Shown: positions 33,314-45,649 of the stretch, in pieces | Position numbering within the stretch: position 1 is the first letter of the stretch | Layout of the letters: the number at the start of each line of letters is the position of its first letter | DNA from: Sphagnum magellanicum | Taxonomy: Eukaryota > Streptophyta > Sphagnopsida > Sphagnales > Sphagnaceae | Direction of reading: 5' to 3' | Assembly: GCA_021904315.1 (NCBI GenBank) | Contig: CM038918.1 | Location: forward strand, 19,145,303 to 19,209,302 | Length of the DNA stretch: 64,000 nt | Translations under genes and position numbers: made by a program | Notes under the pieces: model-generated | What the model was told of the DNA's origin: nothing | Database searches by the model: none | What the model saw: the letters and a program-made list of their open reading frames with translations, nothing else

Positions 33314-35817
33314 AAATGTTGTTCAGTCGAAAGTCATGTCGAAAGGATATCCAACCGTTGGATTCCGACTACTGGTAGTTATGTTTGTGATGGGATCCGT
33401 TTCATGCGGAGATTAAATAAAATTGGGGAAGCATTTTTCATCTCTCATAATAACGGCTACTTTATACCCTAAAAAAGATTTCCCCTAAAATCTTATGCTG
33501 AACTTCTGGATGCCAATGTTGGAACAAGGCATCACAAACACGCTGGCCCTGCCAATAGATAAGATGTTGTACATCTACGTACTGTGTCCACACTCTGAAC
33601 ACCAAAAAAATACATTCCACTCTAAACAGTCTAAACACTTTCACCAAAGAAACCGGTTCTCCTAATGTGAAACTGGTTCTAATAATGAAAAACTTCCAAA
33701 AGTTGGATCCAATGCGATAGTCCCTGTCCCTGTGGGGCCAGGGCCCAAGAAACTTTCACAAATTCAGTAAGAACGTTAATTATTCAGTTTTTTTTTTTTT
33801 GGAAACCTGTTATCATATGTAGTAATTGTAACAATTTAGTGATAAATTTTCACATGAGCCATCATCCGATAAGATGCAATTACATTTTGAGATTATGTGT
33901 TTTTTATATTTTAATAATTTTCCCAACCTTAATAGATGTCATTTCAGTTCCAGAGTGCGGGAACAATGCGATTTTTTTTCCCCCTCCCCAATACATTTTA
34001 TCATCTTTCAAAAAAATAATCGAGAGATTTTTGGAAATTTCATCTTTTAGTGGAACTAATTTGCTAATGTTTTGGGAAATTTTGCCCAATTTCTTTCATC
34101 ACAAAATTCAAAAAAAAAAAAAAAAACTCAAGCTGGGAATCATGGCTCTATTTGATTGTTTGAAATCCTCCAAAATCTGTATGTGAATTAATAGTTTTCT
34201 CTGGAATATATTTTGGATCTATCTAGTCGTTTTAGAAAAAAAGTATTATCCATCAGTGTTTTCTTTTTAATTTTGTGATGTTGCCACATTGGTGATCATC
34301 CACAAGTAGATTTAGCCACGTTTGGCTATAGACTAGCTATTAAAGTAGAATTTTTATAAAAAAAAACCTTTTATATCCTGACTACTTGCTTGAACAATGT
34401 GTAGAAACATGGCGAAATTTTAATTTTAAAAAAAAAATTGGCCTTTTCAAAATTAAAAAGGGAATATTCAACAGAACAATTTTTTGGAAAAAATATATAG
34501 CCAGACAGAAACGAACGCTGCTATCCATTGAACATAAATCCATGAAGAAAAGAACAAATACAAATCTACTTTGAGCAATTTTTGGACATGTCCTTCATAT
34601 AATGAATATGGGTACATGTAAGGTTTAGGGTTGCTCTCATGGGTGTCATGAAAATGTGCAAAGTTGAAAATCCTAAAATTTGTGACAAATTGCACTATCA
34701 TGTACATGTATACCAAGGTACAGGCCAATTACCATAGTACCTTCACCATTTCAGCAGAAATTAGATTATTTTTTATAAAATATTTTTTCAAAATTACCTT
34801 CCCGAAATGCTGGAAATTGTTTGCTCCAAAAACTACCTATTTGTTGAATTTTTCCACCACCTCAATGGTAGTCAGAATTTCAGAAAAACTCCATTCTTAT
34901 TGCAGGAATGAAAAAATGAATTTTTTTTTTTTTGGGGAAGAAGATGTAGGAATGGTAAAGGTACTAGGATATTAGCCATACATTACCTACTACAAAATCT
35001 TGTTTTATTGTGTGCAGATATCAGGGCTTTACCTCCTTAAATGTCTCAACCAGACTAGATTGTACTTTTCCTAAGGGCCATCAAACTACACTGTGAGGTT
35101 ACATCCAAACCACGGGACCAGGGCTCCAATATGACACAAAGGCTTCCACTAATTTGAAACTCCCCATAACTTATCCTACCATCTTATTATTCGAGATTAA
35201 TTGTGACCCACCATCCCATTTCATTGAAGGAATTGTAACCAATTTAAGAAATTTTCATTATAAAATTCAAAGGATAAGGCTAACAAGCAGCTTCTTGCAT
35301 AATTCTGTGCCCATTATGGCAGCTCAAACTTCATACTAAAACCTTTCATTACTGGACCTAAAACTTCTCATCTAGATGATGCACTTCTGTGAGACATGCA
35401 GGTCTGTCATATGCACACATAGTATCAAAGTGTTACTCACAAATTGGGTCAAATTTGAGTCAAAATTTTATGCCCACATCCTACACACCATTGTCTAGTC
35501 TAGTCTTTCCCGTGGGCAGAGCCAATAAATTTAGCACCATATGTGGCTAAAAATACCCTCAAAACAGCTTTGTTGTCATTTTCTCTTGCCTATAAGTCTT
35601 ATGGAGGATAAGATTGAACATCATTTTCCCAAAAATTAACATTACCGTGAAATATTTTACTCCTAAATTTTGGTCTACCCAAAAAGAGCCACTCACATCA
35701 TCACCATTGATTTTGGAAAATTGACTCAAAATCACAAGAAGTGATGAAACCATGAATCAAAAGCTTAGGCAATTTGAGTATAAGTGAATGTGGTATAGAG
35801 GGTATGCCTAAAGAGTA
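33314..35817 (+). repeat. Left arm of a giant inverted repeat (2504 bp)
   Basis: The arm is the near-perfect reverse complement of 38612-41135. Outer boundary: AAATGTTGTTCAG. Inner boundary: GGGTATGCCTAAAGAGTA. Differences are scattered single bases, A-run lengths, and one 16-base block near 35645 that is present only in the right arm. The arm has no convincing gene; an 86-codon frame (34728-34468) is preserved in both arms but has no recognisable features. Confidence 0.95.
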
Positions 35818-36397
35818 GAACGAAAAAAAAATCGTATGAAAATGTTGCTTGTTTGTTGTTGGCTATAGAGCTGCAGCAGCTGTGATCATATAGCCTTACG
35901 CAATTTGATTTTGGATGCGCGTCATTCAAGGAGTTTTGATTCTCGGTGCATACAAAAATTTGTAGAAGTAGATTGTAAAATTCGTTTGTTTATTTGTTTG
36001 TTTTTCTTTTTTGGGTTTGTTTTGTTCCATTGTCAAAAAATATTTCGCAAATGTGCCTTGTTTCATGCATGATTCTCCTGTGGGATTTCCGATCATACTT
36101 TCGCTTACTGATTGATGGAATGACAATCTCTGAGCTGAATTGGGTGATGCCATCTGGGTTCCAGTGTTTGAGATTGTTTTGTGTATTTGCTCACATGGGT
36201 GAAGAATCAGTGGTTTTACAAAACAGGATTTGGAGGAAGATTTGTGTTTTTCCAGTAGTTTTTTCTGACTATCCTCGCTGCGCGTACATTTTCATCATCA
36301 CAACCTGCGGTCGCGCATCATCTACAAAATTTATTCCTTGATCACGTTCACCAGCTGCTTCACCCATTTGTGCTAAAGCTCCTGAGAAGCCAAGAAC
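35818..36397 (+). other. Spacer DNA upstream of the F-box gene
   Basis: Contains the presumed 5' region of the F-box gene. No clear TATA box was chosen. A 115-codon frame at 35994-36341 is Phe/Cys-rich and is not convincing as protein. Confidence 0.4.
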
Positions 36398-37698
36398 ATG
36401 CAAAGTTGGCCGCACTCGACAAGTACACCAGCTGCAGGATGTAAGCAACTACTGAGCTGCACGTTGATGGATGCATGTGTTTCGGGCAAGCTGCCAGAGA
36501 TGGAATTGGAGCTGATATTTGCTCGATTACCACTGAAGGATATCGTGCGTCTGCAAGCCCTGAATACCCATTGGAAGTTGCTTATCCGCAGCTCTTTTTT
36601 CCAACAACACATGGAACAAGCTATTTCTCAGGGAGGTGCAAGGTTTGGACTCCTCACCCAAGTGATCAAAGGACCTCGTTCCCTTTGTTGGGATTTCCAC
36701 ATCTTCGATGCTCCAGCTTGTGAATGGAATCACTTCCCACTCTCAGGACCAACAGACACAATCTCAACAGGCATTTTCCCCATTGCAGCAGCTGGAGGAT
36801 TGGTATGCATGAGTAACGTGTACGGGGAGCGAATCTTTGTGGTGAATCCTGTCACCAATGTTTGCAGAAAACTCCCACAAGATCACATCTCTGGCAACAT
36901 GAGTGGTTGGACCAAGTGCCAGTTCCTGGCCATGGCTTTGATGCAAGTCATCGTTGACAATCATCGTCAGCAGCAGCAGAAAACAAGAAGGCAAGGTTAC
37001 AGTCTTACAATTGTGCTAAGTCAGCAGCCATGGCCAGAAGGCTCCAACTTGAGTTCACTTCTCTGTGAGAAACTGGTGAATGTGTCCCATTTCAGTTTTT
37101 CTGTTTATGATTCAGCAGCCGATCGCTGGAGCAAAAGAGACACCCTGAATGATCCTAACCTACTGAGGAACAAAGTCTTCAGACTCTTTCCTAGTGGAGC
37201 AGCTGTAATGGCATCCACTGATGCTCTGGGGAATCAAGTGTTTCATCTCATTCCAAGGTCACTTGATGTCGTATCAAAACCTGATTGCATGGAAGCTGCT
37301 TCAAATGACTCAAATTATGGGGCACTTGCTTATGGTGTCAGATTGAACTGGTTCCCACGATCGGTGGGATGTATACAAGCTCCAAAGTGCGGGTAAGCTG
37401 GATCAGTGGAAGAAGGTAGCTTCTGTCCCAGCTCAATCCACCTCTCAGTTTTTGTGGGATTGTAAGTGTTTCATGGTCTGTAATGACAAACAGCTGGTCC
37501 TTGTGAAATGTCATGCTAACAAACAAGTTGTCAGTTTCCATGTGTGATTTGACCACATGTACTTGGCAAGACTTGCCTTCAATATTCCCCTCATATGTGG
37601 GGACTGGTAGTGATTTGAAGACCAATGAAATTAACATGGCGGGCCTGGCTGGATGCACATTTGAGATCAAGTTTGAGCAGTCCCGTAAACACGTTTAG
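36398..37698 (+). pseudogene. F-box protein with kelch-like C-terminal region, two small frameshifts
   Basis: F-box proteins recruit targets to SCF ubiquitin ligases through SKP1. The first frame (36398-37396, 332 codons) has an F-box at about residues 32-75 (LPEMELELIFARLPLKDIVRL, then HWKLLIRSSFF), followed by a region of the plant F-box/kelch-like type (VCMSNVYGERIFVVNP, YDSAADRWSKRD). Near 37344-37360 the homologous reading moves to another frame (DRWDVYKLQSAGKLDQWKK). It moves again near 37543 (to DLTTCTWQDLP), ending at 37698. Together the pieces give about 430 residues, a normal length for the group. Met-24 at 36467 is an equally good start. The gene lies in the spacer between the two inverted-repeat arms. 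A recent pseudogene or two base-call errors are both possible. Confidence 0.8.
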
Positions 37699-38611
37699 AA
37701 CTCTGTAATTGCTGCTGAAGCTCTTGCGCTCATCGAGAGAATAGGGCTAATGTAAAATAGAACTCTTTGTTTAATCTTTGTACTTATGATGCAGCTGCCT
37801 GCCTTGAGAAAGCACAGCTTCTTTTCAGGTCCCTCTGAAGAATTGCTCAAGAATTGTGCTGGATCTTCAACCAAAAAGAAAAAATCTCTGAATCTTGTAA
37901 CATAAAAACTGCCACTTTTATGCAATACTTTTTTTTTCCAGTGGCGATTGTGTGGGAATAAAGGACTGAACTTGGGACACAAAATTTGTTTGTTGCGAAC
38001 CGTATTTCCCAATCATGAAATGTTCAGAAAATTTGGGTCTAAATTGAAGATGAGGACATGAAGTGTACTACACCATTTGGATTCTGCGGAACTGAAGGTA
38101 CCTAACAAAAGTGGGCACGCAGAGATGAGCGTCTGCAAACTCCTTGACTCGGTCACTATTTGTAAACATTCTGCAAAACTCCTCGACTCAGTCAATGAGT
38201 GGAAACATTCTGAATTTGCTGGCTCGTCCCCAGAGGGACAAGACTTCCATGTACAGGATTGCGGATACAGGAATCCACTTTGCAGCTGACAACGGGAGAT
38301 GTAGAGTATCTCCACCCCAAAACTGTAAACAACTCCTTTATGTTAAAATAGAATAGTGTTTAATGATCACTGTCCCCACCCACAAACGTCATAAAAGTCC
38401 CTTTAAACAGTCAAAGACCATTTACATCTTTACATCTAGACAAGTAATTAGTCACTGTCAAAATCCATAGTAGGAAAAAGATTTTAAGAGGTTAAAATGA
38501 CCACTGCAAAATGGGCATCCGTACAAGAGCGCGGCAGGATTTACCCTATCCTGCTGCAAGATTTAATGAAAATGGGTGTTTGCAGGTGTGGGGTGGAGAT
38601 GCCCTCAGCTG
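37699..38611 (+). other. Spacer DNA downstream of the F-box gene
   Basis: Probable 3' region of the F-box gene, followed by non-coding sequence with a loose internal repetition of CTCCTCGACTCAGTCA-like words (38140-38200). No further gene. Confidence 0.4.
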
Positions 38612-41135
38612 TACTCTTTAGGCATACCCTCTATACCACATTCACTTATACTCAAATTGCCTAAGCTTTTGATTCATGGTTTCATCACTTCTTGTGATTT
38701 TGAGTCAATTTTCCAAAATCAATGGTGATGATGTGAGTGGCTTTTTTTGGGTAGACCAAAATTTAGGAGTAAAATATTGTAGGGGCAAAATATTTCACGG
38801 TAATGTTAATTTTTGGGAAAATGATGTTCAATCTTATCCTCCATAAGACTTATAGGCAAGAGAAAATGACAACAAAGCTGTTTTGAGGGTATTTTTAGCC
38901 ACATATGGTGCTAAATTTATTGGCTCTGCCCACGGGAAAGACTAGACTAGACAATGGTGTGTAGGATGTGGGCATAAAATTTTGACTCAAATTTGACCCA
39001 ATTTGTGAGTAACACTTTGATACTATGTGTGCGTATGACAGACCTGCATGTCTCACAGAAGTGCATCATCTAGATGAGAAGTTTTAGGTCCAGTAATGAA
39101 AGGTTTTAGTATGAAGTTTGAGCTGCCATAATGGGCACAGAATTATGCAAGAAGCTGCTTGTTAGCCTTATCCTTTGAATTTTATAATGAAAATTTCTAA
39201 AATTGGTTACAATTCCTTCAATGAAATGGGATGGTGGGTCACAATTAATCTCGAATAATAAGATGGTAGGATAAGTTATGGGGAGTTTCAAATTAGTGGA
39301 AGCCTTTGTGTCATATTGGAGCCCTGGTCCCGTGGTTTGGATGTAACCTCACAGTGTAGTTTGATGGCCCTTAGGAAAAGTACAATCTAGTCTGGTTGAG
39401 ACATTTAAGGAGGTAAAGCCCTGATATCTGCACACAATAAAACAAGATTTTGTAGTAGGTAATGTATGGCTAATATCCTAGTACCTTTACCATTCCTACA
39501 TCTTCTTCCCCAAAAAAAAAAAAATTCATTTTTTCATTCCTGCAATAAGAATGGAGTTTTTCTGAAATTCTGACTACCATTGAGGTGGTGGAAAAATTCA
39601 ACAAATAGGTAGTTTTTGGAGCAAACAATTTCCAGCATTTCGGGAAGGTAATTTTGAAAAAATATTTATAAAAAATAATCTAATTTCTGCTGAAATGGTG
39701 AAGGTACTATGGTAATTGGCCTGTACCTTGGTATACATGTACATGATAGTGCAATTTGTCACAAATTTTAGGATTTTCAACTTTGCACATTTTCATGACA
39801 CCCATGAGAGCAACCCTAAACCTTACATGTACCCATATTCATTATATGAAGGACATGTCCAAAAATTGCTCAAAGTAGATTTGTATTTGTTCTTTTCTTC
39901 ATGGATTTATGTTCAATGGATAGCAGCGTTCGTTTCTGTCTGGCTATATATTTTTTCAAAAAAATTGTTCTGTTGAATATTCCCTTTTTAATTTTGAAAA
40001 GGCCAATTTTTTTTTTTTGAATTAAAATTTCGCCATGTTTCTACACATTGTACAAGCAAGTAGTCAGGATATAAAAGGTTTTTTTTATAAAAATTCTACT
40101 TTAATAGCTAGTCTATAGCCAAACGTGGCTAAATCTACTTGTGGATGATCACCAATGTGGCAACATCACAAAATTAAAAAGAAAACACTGATGGATAATA
40201 CTTTTTTTCTAAAACGACCAGATAGATCCAAAATATATTCCAGAGAAAACTATTAATTCACATACAGATTTTGGAGGATTTCAAACAATCAAATAGAGCC
40301 ATGATTCCCAGCTTGAGTTTTTTTTTTTTTTTTTTTTTGAATTTTGTGATGAAAGAAATTGGGCAAAATTTCCCAAAACATTAGCTAATTAGTTCCACTA
40401 AAAGATGAAATTTCCAAAAATCTCTCGATTATTTTTTCGAAAGATGATAAAATGTATTGGGGAGGGGGAAAAAAAATCACATTGTTCCCGCACTCTGGAA
40501 CTGAAATGACATCTATTAAGGTTGGGAAAATTATTAAAATATAAAAAACACATAATCTCAAAATGTAATTGCATCTTATCGGATGATCGCTCATGTGAAA
40601 ATTTATCACTAAATTGTTACAATTACTACATATGATAACAGGTTTCAAAAAAAATAAAAATTGAATAATTAACGTTCTTACTGAATTTGTGAAAGTTTCT
40701 TGGGCCCTGGCCCCACAGGGACAGGGACTATCGCATTGGATCCAACTTTTGGAAGTTTTTCATTATTAGAACCAGTTTCACATTAGGAGAACCGGTTTCT
40801 TTGGTGAAAGTGTTTAGACTGTTTAGAGTGGAATGTATTTTTTTGGTGTTCAGAGTGTGGACACAGTACGTAGATGTACAACATCTTATCTATTGGCAGG
40901 GCCAGCGTGTTTGTGATGCCTTGTTCAAACATTGGCATCCAGAAGTTCAGCATAAGATTTTAGGGGAAATCTTTTTTAGGGTATAAAGTAGCCGTTATTA
41001 TGAGAGATGAAAAATGCTTCCCCAATTTTATTTAATCTCCGCATGAAACGGATCCCATCACAAACATAACTACCAGTAGCTCGGAATCCAACGGTTGGAT
41101 ATCCTTTCGACATGACTCTCGACTGAACAACATTT
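38612..41135 (-). repeat. Right arm of the giant inverted repeat (2524 bp)
   Basis: Reverse complement of 33314-35817 with high identity by eye. It is 20 bp longer, mainly because of a 16-base insert at about 38776-38795 between two ATATTTT-like words. The left arm may have lost this block by slippage between the words. Outside the arm, GGAATCCAACGGT recurs at 41091 and 41176. Confidence 0.95.
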
Positions 41136-42599
41136 GCAGGCCATGAAGTTGTGGATTCAATGCGACCCGCCGATTTGGAATCCAACGGTCAGATCTCCAG
41201 ATATGCCCAGCTTAGTTTTTTTAATCTCAAAGCACCAGAAAGAATGCATCGAACATTTAAAGCGAGAAAATTTAATCAACTACCTATTGGCGGCTGGCCC
41301 AGTTCTTTTAGGGCGTTAAGTTTTGAAATAAAGAGTGACATAATTAATTCCCTTAACTAAAAACCGGGGTTTTTTTAAGGATTTTGTGACGTAGGCAAGG
41401 TGGTGACCACCCAGAAACTAATTTAGCCGATTCTGGCTACATCCCAGATATGAAAGTAGATAAAAACCAGGATCCTTCTATATTCTTGGCTACCTACTGG
41501 AACTTATTGTACAAATCTGGCGATTTTTATTTTTTCTTTCCGAAATTTGGCGAATTTGGACCATTTTTGCCATGAAAAGTCATTTGTATTGGTCGAAATT
41601 ACATCTTTCAGGTCGAATTTTTACGAAAATTCGCCAATAAAATAAACGCTGACTAAAACAGATTACAAGTTACAGCTACCTTTGCCAAGAATCCAAAACT
41701 TGGGACTTGAATGTTTTCAAGCGAATTTCAAGCTCCCTTGCGATTTGGATGGGGCAAATGGGCAGACTGGAGGAAAAAATCGTAGCAGTACTTAGAACTG
41801 ACTGCATTCATTTCCTTTGGCCTGTTTAATATTTTCGGATACGGAGATGTGTTTTCAATTTCTGATATTGGGTCATTGGCTAGCATCCCAAAATAGATTT
41901 ATCATTAAATGGCGACAGGCTTTTACAATTTGTGTTTAGAAAATCAGTTAAAGGGGCTCCAAACTAAAATTAGATCCATACGTGGTGAATTTTCTTAAAA
42001 CAAAACGATTGCCCCAAAATTCGGGAATTTTTTTCAGATTTTATTTTTGGAAATAAAATATTTCATTATTATTGTTATTTTTCACATTTCAGTGAAATTT
42101 TGCACCCAAAAACATGCTGATTAGATGAAGAAAATGTCCAAAAGTTGCCCCAGTTTATTGATTAATGCACTTCAAGGAAATTCCAATTCAAAGACTCACA
42201 ATGTTGAAAGGATGATACAAAATTCTTTTAAAAAGAAAAGATAGATCCAAAAGATACTCCAAAAAAATACTTATATTTATATGCATTGGACGATGATCAA
42301 AAAATAAAATAAACCCATGTTTCCCAAGTTCCTAACACTAATATAACATGTATTTAAGGTGGCAAATAATAGAGAAATTGTTTTAAACATAAATAATTTA
42401 AATATTTGCATCTATCAAATGGTCAATTTCTGTGAAACTTATCACCAAATATGTATATTGGATTTGTATGCAATTTAAAATAATAATAATTGAAATTAAT
42501 TGAGTTGTGAAAATTTGCACAAACACTTGTCATGCAAATCAATAGAAGATTTTAGGGGAAAATATTAAATATTATCTATTTTCAAGCTAGGATATTATC
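41136..42599. other. Non-coding stretch
   Basis: No supported gene. Positions 41410-41470 carry another copy of the TTTAGCC...TGGCTAC...ATGAAAGT motif seen at 9550 and 34313. The rest is AT-rich. Confidence 0.5.
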
Positions 42600-43260
42600 T
42601 TTTTAGTTATAATTCTACTAATTATAATTTTGGTCACACTTGTTTTTCTTTTTCCCATATTTTTGTTCACATGAATAATTACATGTTTGGGGACAAATAA
42701 TATTAGAAATTTCAATCAAATGTATATTACTATATATATCAAACACACACAATTTGTATCCTTCATGAAACATGTATGCATCCAAAAATAATATACAAGC
42801 CACCAATATGTTTTACTTTTTACAATTTAAAAATATTTGTGTTTGTTTGTATTTCATTGTTTTTCCCACATTTTTTAATGTTTGATGACATGCATATAAT
42901 GTTTTCAGCTAAATAGTTATTGCAGTTTTAGTCACATTTATTTCTAATTATTCTTTTTCTTTTTCTTTTTTTTTGCATGTATTACATGTCTAATGGCATG
43001 CAATATTCTAAATTTCAATCAAATGTAGTTTATCTTTAAACACATGTGATTTGTGTCATACATAGAAAATAAATGTGATCATGTGCCCAAAAATAATAAA
43101 CATGCAACCAATATTTTTTTTTGACAAATTGAAAAAAAATTTGTTATGTGTATCATATTGATTGATTTTAGTCACATTTTTTAATGTTTAGTGACATGTA
43201 TTACATTTTGAGTTATATTTTTTGTAATTTCAATTGCTCTTTTCTTCTTCCATACTTTTG
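42600..43260. repeat. Imperfect tandem repeat, period about 300 bp
   Basis: TTTCAATCAAATGTA at ~42711 recurs at ~43012. CACATTTTTTAATGTTT at ~42868 recurs at ~43174. Blocks of TTTTCTTTTTC, CATGTATTACATG and CCAAAAATAAT also recur in the same order. At least two units are present, old and diverged, with no coding content. Confidence 0.65.
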
Positions 43261-43731
43261 TTTGCATGAATTACATCTTTCAAATTGGTGCAATGAAATC
43301 TTTTGTGGCAAAAATTTGAAAAATATTTTTGCCTCCTAGGAACTTCATCATCATTACCTTAGCATGAAATTCTAAAGAAACTTTTGTAATATGGTGTACA
43401 ACTATGGATAGACTTCTCAACTAAAGGAAATTGCATGAAAACTAATGGTGCCATTACATGTGCACTTACAAAAAAGTGTGGCTTGGCCGAACTCCTTTCC
43501 ACTTGAGTGGCCAACTTTTGAATAATGTGAAAATGTATGGTGGCCATGACATTTTTTGTTGCTACCCATTTGAGGGGAAAATTTTCAGAGTTGTGAACAT
43601 CTCATCCAATCAAAAGACTAGTGAGGTCACTTGCACTAGTTATTATGTCAAGTAGATTTTCACAAAAGTTCATAAGGTTGCACAATTGGACAATTATGGT
43701 CTATTCCTACATAGAAGAGCTTTGAAAGAAA

Positions 43732-44673
43732 TTTATGAATACTTTAAGTTCTCACAAATGTGCATGTGACATGCAAAGATTTGAAAATTTGTGAACCATG
43801 GCATGAAGATTGTGTAGCAGTGATTGTTATCAAAAAATAGTTTAAGTGGTGGTTGGAAATTATTGCAAAGGTTGTCACTTTGCTCATGTGTACACAGATT
43901 TTACTCAAGAAGGGCAAAGTTGTGTGTAGGAAGATAACCCTCCAAACAATAATCTTAAAAGACATAGTTTATGAATACTTTAAGTTATCACAAATGTGCA
44001 TGTGACATGCAAATATTTGAAAATTTGTGAACCATGGCATGAAGATGTGTAGCAGTGGTTGTTATCAAAAAATAGTTTAAGTGGTGGTTGGAAATTATTG
44101 CAAAGGTTGTCACTTTGCTCATGTGTACACAGATTTTACTCAAGAAGGGCAAAGTTGTGTGTAGAAAGACAACCCTCCAAACAATAATCTTAAAAGACAT
44201 AGTTTATGAATACTTTAAGTTTTCACAAATGTGCATGTGACATGCAAAGATTTGAAAATTTGTGAACCATGGCATGAAGATGTGTAGCAGTGGTTGTTAT
44301 CAAAAAATAGTTTAAGTGGTGGTTGGAAATTATTGCAAAGGTTGTCACTTTGCTCATGTGTACACAAATTTTACTCAAGAAGGGCAAAGTTGTGTGTAGG
44401 AAAATAACCCTCCAAACAATAATCTTAAAAGACATAGTTTATGAATACTTTAAGTTTTCACAAATGTGCATGTGACATGCAAAGATTTGAAAATTTGTGA
44501 ACCATGGCATGAAGATTGTGTAGCAGTGGTTGTTATCAAAAAATAGTTTAAGTGGTGGTTGGAAATTATTGCAAAGGTTGTCACTTTGCTCATGTGTACA
44601 CAAATTTTACTCAAGAAGGGCAAAGTTGTGTGTAGGAAGATAACCCTCCAAACAATAATCTTAAAAGACATAG
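43732..44673. repeat. Four head-to-tail copies of a 235-bp unit
   Basis: Units start at 43732, 43968, 44203 and 44438. They are nearly identical, differing by single bases and a one- or two-base indel around GAAGAT(TGT)GTAGCAG. The array therefore expanded recently. A 70-73-codon minus-strand frame starting MSFKIIVWRV occurs in each unit, but this follows from the repetition and is not evidence of a gene. The plus strand around the array looks weakly coding (GGCATGAAGAT...GGTGGTTGG), possibly an old transposase exon. I cannot identify it. Confidence 0.93.
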
Positions 44674-45379
44674 TAATCTTGCACTAGCAACATTTTCAGA
44701 GCACCATTATGATGATGACTTGTGAAAATTCACAACTATTTCAAATTTTGGTTCATGGGATCTCAATTTGGAAGTCACATAGAATGGAATTCTAACTTGG
44801 TTCAATGGTTGTTGAGCATTATTAGCCATATGAAAACTACTCATGAATATGGGAAAGCCATAATCGCTCATTTTCTTCATGAGTTTTATGATGACAAGAA
44901 AGTTTTTTCCAAGGTGAGTAGTAAAATACAACAACATTGATGTGATCATCTTCTATTACTTTCAAACATAGTTATATTAATATTCATAAAGGTGGTCAAT
45001 GACATCATACCTTCTCACATTCTAATGCACAAATTCCTTTCAATGCTTTTGATAGGGCAAAATAATAGAATTATTTTAGGTTACAAATTAGAAGATGTTT
45101 TTTCATGAGATCATTTGTTTCAACAAGGGATGTTCAACCTTTTTTCTTCTGGTCCAAAAATTGGGTATGTGGTGATACAATAGTTAAGAATACTTGTTAT
45201 AAGTCCTTTTCCATGGTGGTAATGAAAAACATGTTTTACAAATCAAAGACTTTATTTTGCAATATATAATGTGCTCAAAATGAGGTTTGAACCATCATTT
45301 CTTCAATCACAATCCAAAACCTTTACCATCCAACCATCACTTTGCATGGTGATATTAAACCTTATTGCAATATATATAA
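44674..45379. other. Stretch between the 235-bp array and the second CACTA-type element
   Basis: A 72-codon plus-strand frame at 44722-44940 continues in the direction suggested for the array. No domain recognised. Otherwise AT-rich. Confidence 0.4.
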
Positions 45380-45649
45380 CACAACAAGAAATCCCAAGTT
45401 CTCTTACCAAGAATTTTGGTCCAAAAGACCCCCTCTATGGGCTTTTTGCCCCCATGTCCAACTTCACCAAAATGTCATTTTGGACAAATTGATGTGGACC
45501 CAACCATTTTGACTTGGTTTTTTTTATTGGTATTTTTTACTAGGTTTTTCTTATTGAACCACTATGACTAATATAATTTGGGCAGCAACCAAATATATAT
45601 ATTATTTAAATTATTCTATTTAAAATAAATATGTAAATATTAATTAATT

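Noticed and set aside
33349..33372. Target-site duplication for the inverted repeat
   Set aside because: GGAATCCAACGG words occur near both outer ends, but inside one arm and outside the other, and are not positioned as a duplication.
34468..34728. 86-codon frame identical in both inverted-repeat arms
   Set aside because: Identity follows from the arms being near-identical as DNA. There is no homology, and the flanking text is non-coding. Kept only as a remark.
43744..44671. Four repeated 70-73-codon frames (MSFKIIVWRV) as a gene family
   Set aside because: They come from one 235-bp DNA unit repeated four times. The unit length is not a multiple of three and the frame does not run through the array.
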